NCBI RefSeq assembly: GCF_963675165.1
Contig: NC_087383.1
Span: 6,240,839 to 6,304,838 of the forward strand
Source of the DNA: Halichondria panicea
Lineage: Eukaryota; Porifera; Demospongiae; Suberitida; Halichondriidae
Length of the DNA: 64,000 bases
Direction of reading: 5' to 3'
The translations under genes and the position numbers were made by a program. Of the stretch, positions 58,844 through 64,000 are shown in pieces. Below the pieces are notes generated by a model that was given only the letters and a program-made list of their open reading frames with translations, was not told where the DNA came from and ran no database searches. Positions within the stretch are counted from its first letter, which is position 1. Every line of letters begins with the position of its first letter.

Positions 58844-61800
58844 CTACAAGGAGTTGAGCATTGATATTCAAACTGGCAGATTATAGGGGATCAGTTGCAG
58901 TATACTAGGTCACTGCATGCATGCATGGTGTACCAGATTGGGTGTAAATAGCTAGTGAAAAAATAGCTCCATTTTAGGTATGATGATAATTATTATAGGA
59001 GACGGAATACTTCGAACAGTTATTATTAGATCTCTGACCAGGTTGTCTGACGTCAGTTCTCTCCTCATGATCAATAGTTGTCAGTGTGGCCTCGTCTAAT
59101 AGGAGGGGAATACAATTATAGTGTAACATGCGTGTGTATAACGTCAGATATAAAGCTAATAGCTATTATGCATCTACAGTAAGTTAGTCTGGCAGTTAGT
59201 ACCTGTGTTAGCTGTTGGTCTGGGGGCTGGTAGTAGATCATCACTAGTCTCCTTAGCAGCAACACCAGCCAGTTCCTGTATAGAGAGACCAAATCAACAA
59301 ATCCAGTAACAGTAGGATCATTAAACATTTTCAACACAATACAATTCAGTAAATCAAAGCAATCTATCAATCCTTTCAACTCACGAGAGGGTTTCGTCCA
59401 GCAAACACACTAAGTGGATCTAGAATTCTTCTCAGTGCTTCACCACTGGAATCTCCAGTGTTGTTCCAGACTATCAGAACATCATCGAGATTATTGCACT
59501 CTTGAAATGCCGCGCTGGCATTCTCAGTAATAGCTGTGCGTACGATATCAGCCAGTCGAGGATTCTTGTTCCAACAAGTTACAAGGGCCGAGATGAATCG
59601 ATCAGACAGTTCCTTGTGTGCTGGATTGAACAGATGCTGTACAATATTTTCACCGAGATCAGCGTACACTTCAGCTTGGAGCAGATCACTAATTGGCATG
59701 TTTTCAACACCTTTAGCTGATACGACACAAATTTCTTGGCCAATAATACTGTCAGCGAGGGACTTGAGATCAAAAATGTGTGTATTTTCCAGAGGGTAGG
59801 TCACACTGTGAGGAGGAAGGAGGGCCTCCTCAGTGACTACAGTAGAGCATAACTCAGTGGAGGTGTCAACAACTTTCTTTATCACAGTAGAGCGCAGCTT
59901 GAGAAATTTCATTGAGACTTGACGAGCTTGCATCAAAACAACGACCTTCTTCTTGTTAATGACCTCCACTAGCACTTTGACACCATATGAAGTGCTCCAG
60001 CAAACACCAGTCTTCCAGACCGAGCATTGACGTTGCAGAAAAGGGATGTCAGAATCTATGATTGGAGCAAGCCCAAGGGAGAGAGATATTCGAAGCAGGA
60101 GAACGTGGAGAAATCGAGCGTCCAAAAACTGGTTCTTGTGAGAGCACGACATAACCCAACCAAAATGATAAGCAAGGTCATCGCGATGCTTGAACACTTT
60201 TGTGTCAACTTCTAACCGGATGAGGGCAGGACAGAAAAGATATGACTCATCAGGTGGTACAGACTCACCAGCGTCTGTTCGATGCTGATTGATAAGACGG
60301 AGGACTTCCGGGTCTTCAATAGGCACAGCAAACTCGAGATTAATTAAAAATCCAGTGAGCATGTCAGTATCCAAGTTAGGGAATTCAGCAGCCAGCTTGG
60401 AGCAAGGAACAACACCAGTACTAGTGCTTGTGGAGAGTTGACAGTGCTGATCAAAATCTTCTGGAGCAAATATGGTGCCATTGACTTTACCCAGGAGCTC
60501 GTCTTTCTTGATGACAATGAAGCTCTTCTCTGGTGAGCTGGTGTTATGTAGGAAGAGGATGTGACTTTTGTCATTGAGCTGAACACAGATATCAACAAAA
60601 CGAGGAATGGTTGTCGGAATGAATGGTACAATTTCTTTGTGCTTCTTGGAGAGGGCTTGACTGGATTCCTCCTTTATTTGTTGCTGAACTTGCTCCAGTG
60701 ATAACGCAATCTCATTCTTGCCAACAAGGTAAATGAGAAACATGTGTGCATTTAAAGAAACAGCCAACGTTGATCGAATGCTGGCGCAAGCAGGGCCGAC
60801 AGTAGCTCGCAATATCTTCATTCCACTAGAGTTGGAGTAGCGATTATCCATGGGAATGAACTTCAGCAGATCCAGGGTCGGATATCTCGAAACAGCTTCC
60901 AAAACAATCTCTTCTTTCTTTGAAATCTTCTGATCGTCAGTTAAGCAATCAGCATGGCTACCTACCACAATGAGTGGTGCTTTGCCCTCCATATTGGCAC
61001 ACTGGTTAGCAATGATGCCCAACCAATAGGAGACAGAGTGAGTGGTGTAGGTGTCATCTTTATGGAGCCCTAGGACTAGGAGAATAATGGGCCGACATGC
61101 ATCGACGGTGTTCTTGATAATGGCAGCGTGACTGCTGTAGTAGACCTCTTGACCAGCAAAGTCATAGACCAACACATCTCCAAATACATGGCTCTTGAAT
61201 AATCGAGGGATGATTCCGGCTGTTTTCTGGCTGACTCCATCGACTTCTTTAGGAGAGACGAAAATGTTGACTAGAGATGTGAGTGCAGTTGGCTCGTGTT
61301 CCATTGCTTCAATGAGAGTGCTCTTTCCTTCTCCACCGTGACCGATAACAAGTATCTTCACTGGGTTTTTCAGTGGATCCTTTGAAAACACTTTACCAAG
61401 AGCTTTGCGATGCTGGGAATATGCATTTTTAGCAGTAGCTCCGTGTTGCAACAAGAGTAGAATGATTTCCTTGTTCTCTGCAAGAAAGAGTGGTGTGTGT
61501 CCATCGTCATCTTTGATATTGGGATCACAGCCAACAACATCATTTAGAAGATATTCCACGATTTTGGTAACCCCATACTTGCAGGCAAGTAGAAGAACAT
61601 CTGCAATGGACATGTCAATAATCATTGAGCACCTTTATGCAAGTACAAGTTTTGGTTATTCGAAGATGTCTTACATGCATGAAAAGTAATTGACCTTTGT
61701 GTTGAGTAATGTAGTATAGTCACCTTTACGACGTACATCAACGAAATTGCGAGTACTACAATAAACAGAACTTACAGAGCAATGGCAATAACCAATGCGT

Positions 61801-64000
61801 AAAGCCACGCGTCGTGTTACAATACGCCCATGCATGGCACGCCTATATTTTAAGTTTCCAGACAGTGACTTTTAACATAGAAACCATAGATTGACAAGTT
61901 AGAACGTCAATAACAGCAATATACATGCACATGTAGAATAATAATTATAGATAATTTTTTCGATACTATTATAAATTAATTATTGGGAGATGTCTGAAAC
62001 ACATTCACAGTGCTATATAGTGCATGAATTGAACCAATTACACTGTATCAGTTTTTGTACTGTAGCTTCTGTTTGAGGTGTTTATAAGAAGGAGCTCTGA
62101 CTAGCATAATATACACTTTAAAGCCAGTCAGAGAGCCAGAACAACAGAGCCAGGAGGAGCAGACCTTTCAACACGACAGTTAACCTTTCCCGGCTTTATA
62201 AAACAACAAACATCATAGCTCTAGCAAAAAAGCAAGAGACAAGCTACTGTGGCTAAATAGAGTGAGAAGGGCTGCACATTTCAACTTCTTGGCCGACCAC
62301 TTTATGCTATGGTCTGACATTTGTTACTTCACTTGAAAAACGTTATAATCCTCACTGCTCTTCCAGGAAATGTTTTTTCACCTACACACATCAAGTTCAA
62401 TGGTGGCTCAATGATGTCCACTGCTGTACTAACTATAGCTAATTATAGACGAAGCAAACCTATACTGAAGCTATGTCAAGACTATATACATAATGATTAT
62501 AATGCTCTTATAGTACTGTTACTTAGAAGGTCCAGGAACTTGGTTCATGCTCAGAAGCTTCTTTCTCTGGCTCTCAAGACTCTTTATTTATAGCTTGACT
62601 TGTGAAAAATAGATTCCTACCTTGCAATGATCCTAGTCACTGTCCTCTCACTGTAATAAGCATCGATATTCTCACTGTCTAGCTGCCCTAGAACCTAGAT
62701 ATTGTAGCCATTATCAAACGGTCAATTTTCTTAGCCTCGTTTCCAGGCCTTACTGTTGTCATTGTTCATCCATAAATAATATAGAAGGTAGCTAGCAAAA
62801 AAGAATAGACAAAATGAAGTAGCAAAGAAAGAAATGGGCGTACAGTTTAAGAAAGAGTATATAAAGCCTGGTTTGGGAAATCGCGTGATCCACAAGGATT
62901 ATTATAAACGTGGGTGATATGTAGCCCACATGCAATCGTGACGTAAGGTATTCTCCCACACATTCAAAGTTAATAATACGACTTGTATTGAGACGCTGCC
63001 AACAAGCTACTGCATGCAAAGGCAGGGAACCAGCGTGGCCAGCTCTGATGGCAGTAGCTATATACTTGCTATAGATGATAATGATGATTAAGCTATTAGT
63101 TTAGAAATAATTATGACACAAGAAACATATAATTATTCAGTAGATATTCTATGGTATATAGAATCTAAACACACAATCTAGACTGAGAACATCTCCAGCA
63201 CTGCATGCCCACGCTCCTACCCTCACACGACTTCCCAATACAGGCTCTCCTTTTTGCTAACTCTACCTCCAATTAATGCCGTATTTTGAACAATATTGAT
63301 ACAGTATAATTATTTCATCTTACCGTATTACTTGCAAGCATCAAACGTACGCAAACTTTGCGAGGGTTGATCAATTCGCAACAATAAAATCGCAAAACCA
63401 ATTATTACTAGTAATCACACACGATCCTTATCAGTTAGATAGCAAAAATAATGTCGCATTTTCTGCTGCTTGGGCTCACTTGCAAAAGTTTTTCACCAGC
63501 AAAATATTCTAGTAATACAGTAAGAAAAAGGAGAGCCAGTGTAGAGGCTGCACTTATCTTTCGACAGTATACTGCACAAAGCGTACCACGAGGAAGGATA
63601 TTAAAAATACTACGTGAAAGAGCAGCTCAATGTGCAATCTTGATAGGGGGGAGCTAAAAGTCACTTACTATAATTATAGTAATCTGTTTTTCAAGCCTAG
63701 CTATTCTGCAGCAATTCATTTTCTACATGACTAGTATCAAACTCGGCTACGTGCTATCCATGCAGTGAGTTTATAGCTATATAGCTTTAGCTTTAGATTC
63801 TATTCAGGCTCGTCATCAAAGCCAGGGGGTACTCAACCTAAAGCTATACCCATTGGATCCGCCACTATGCAAACAGAACGAGAATTGTATTCTGTACATA
63901 ACAAGTGACAAAAAATATTCTCATAACCTCTACTTTAGCACATAGATGTATTAGCTAACATCTACTAACTTACCATTGACAGCCACATTGCACTCTGAGA
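58494..64000 (-). CDS. Ankyrin-ROC-COR-death domain protein, copy 2 (5' end beyond the window)
   Basis: Second copy of the same gene. Exons in transcript order are 64000-63974 (partial ankyrin unit, phase 1 out), 61600-59385 (ankyrin/ROC/COR, 738 codons plus a split codon), 59275-59203 (linker) and 58843-58494 (death domain). ROC motifs are intact: GHGGEGKST, DFAGQ, VGSHAD. Exon 5 and exon 6 boundaries are the same as in copy 1, and the 109-nt intron between them has the same length. The death-domain exon ends AAT/GTAAGT in phase 0, unlike phase 1 in copy 1, so the C-termini differ. An ATG at 61625 could serve as an alternative start, but the frame around it is not kept in copy 1, so I favour the TTGCAG acceptor at 61606-61601. 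Homology to copy 1 continues upstream to about 63.5 kb. Confidence 0.8.
59385..61600 (-). CDS. ROC-COR exon of ROCO gene copy 2
   Basis: A 2,216-nt open exon with the same domain content as 5949-8158. It starts at the acceptor TTGCAG and ends GRNPL/GTGAGT. Differences from copy 1 are scattered and mostly conservative, and no stop or frameshift is present. That points to two functional genes rather than a gene and a pseudogene. It has an extra Ser-Thr pair in the COR region. Confidence 0.9.
62184..62740. mobile_element. Degraded piggyBac-type MITE upstream of ROCO copy 2
   Basis: Begins TTAACCTTTCCCGGCTTTAT and keeps ACCTACACACATCAAGTTCA, ATGATGTCCACTGCTGTAC and TTATCAAACGGTCA blocks. It corresponds in position to 9714-10560 upstream of copy 1, so its insertion predates the gene duplication. 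Confidence 0.6.
63328..63515. mobile_element. TTACTAGAAT MITE near the right edge
   Basis: TA at 63326-63327 and 63516-63517, with ends TTACTTGCAAGC (mutated) and ATATTCTAGTAA. It matches 11600-11772 in position relative to the ROCO copies. Confidence 0.75.
63974..64000 (-). CDS. Partial ankyrin exon of ROCO gene copy 2
   Basis: The right edge of the window cuts an exon ending SECNVAVNG before a GTAAGT donor, phase 1. It matches the 3' ends of the ankyrin exons at 15509 and 25264. Confidence 0.7.

Overview
This looks like a contig from an early-branching animal, most likely a demosponge (Amphimedon-like). The evidence is intron-containing genes with GT..AG splice sites, ankyrin/ROC-COR GTPase/death-domain proteins, a ribosomal protein eS6 relic, a PDZ protein, piggyBac and RecQ-like mobile genes, AT-rich DNA saturated with the palindromic word ATAATTAT, and many CA/GT microsatellites. 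There is no operon structure and nothing bacterial. The species is an inference; no database search was possible.

Layout. (1) 1-5 kb: repeats, a MITE, a perfect 28-nt-arm palindrome, and two exon-like pieces of a possible small membrane protein. Part of this segment (about 3.27-4.96 kb) is duplicated at about 41.3-43.3 kb. (2) 4.9-30.1 kb, minus strand: one large gene, reconstructed here from seven coding exons whose splice phases all agree. It encodes an approximately 1,049-residue ankyrin-ROC-COR-death-domain protein. Its 3-10 kb introns hold nested MITEs, including four TTAA-flanked piggyBac-type copies of about 0.9 kb. (3) 30.6-36 kb: gene debris. This comprises a kinase catalytic-loop exon, a GT-rich segment present twice, a zinc-finger fragment facing a frameshifted RecQ-type helicase fragment, and a truncated piggyBac transposase with an in-frame TGA. 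(4) 36.2-41.1 kb, minus: a multi-exon PDZ-domain gene interrupted by a ribosomal protein eS6 pseudogene and carrying a frameshift inside the PDZ domain. (5) 41.3-47.8 kb: the duplicate segment with a MITE insertion, a 2.25-kb piggyBac-like element, and palindromes. (6) 48.4-52.9 kb: a 4.4-kb element with terminal inverted repeats. It contains exons homologous to the 3' part of the ROCO/death-domain genes. (7) 55.4-57.2 kb: a TTAA-flanked 1.78-kb element with a spliced ORF I do not recognise. (8) 58.5-64 kb, minus: a second, closely similar copy of the ankyrin-ROC-COR-death-domain gene, running off the right edge, with homologous upstream DNA matching 8-11.7 kb.

The functional theme is a locally expanded family of ankyrin/ROCO/death-domain signalling proteins (DAPK-like architecture without a visible kinase), embedded in and partly copied by transposable elements. 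The strongest leads for something undescribed are the death-domain gene fragment inside the 48.4-52.9 kb element and the TTAA element at 55.4-57.2 kb.
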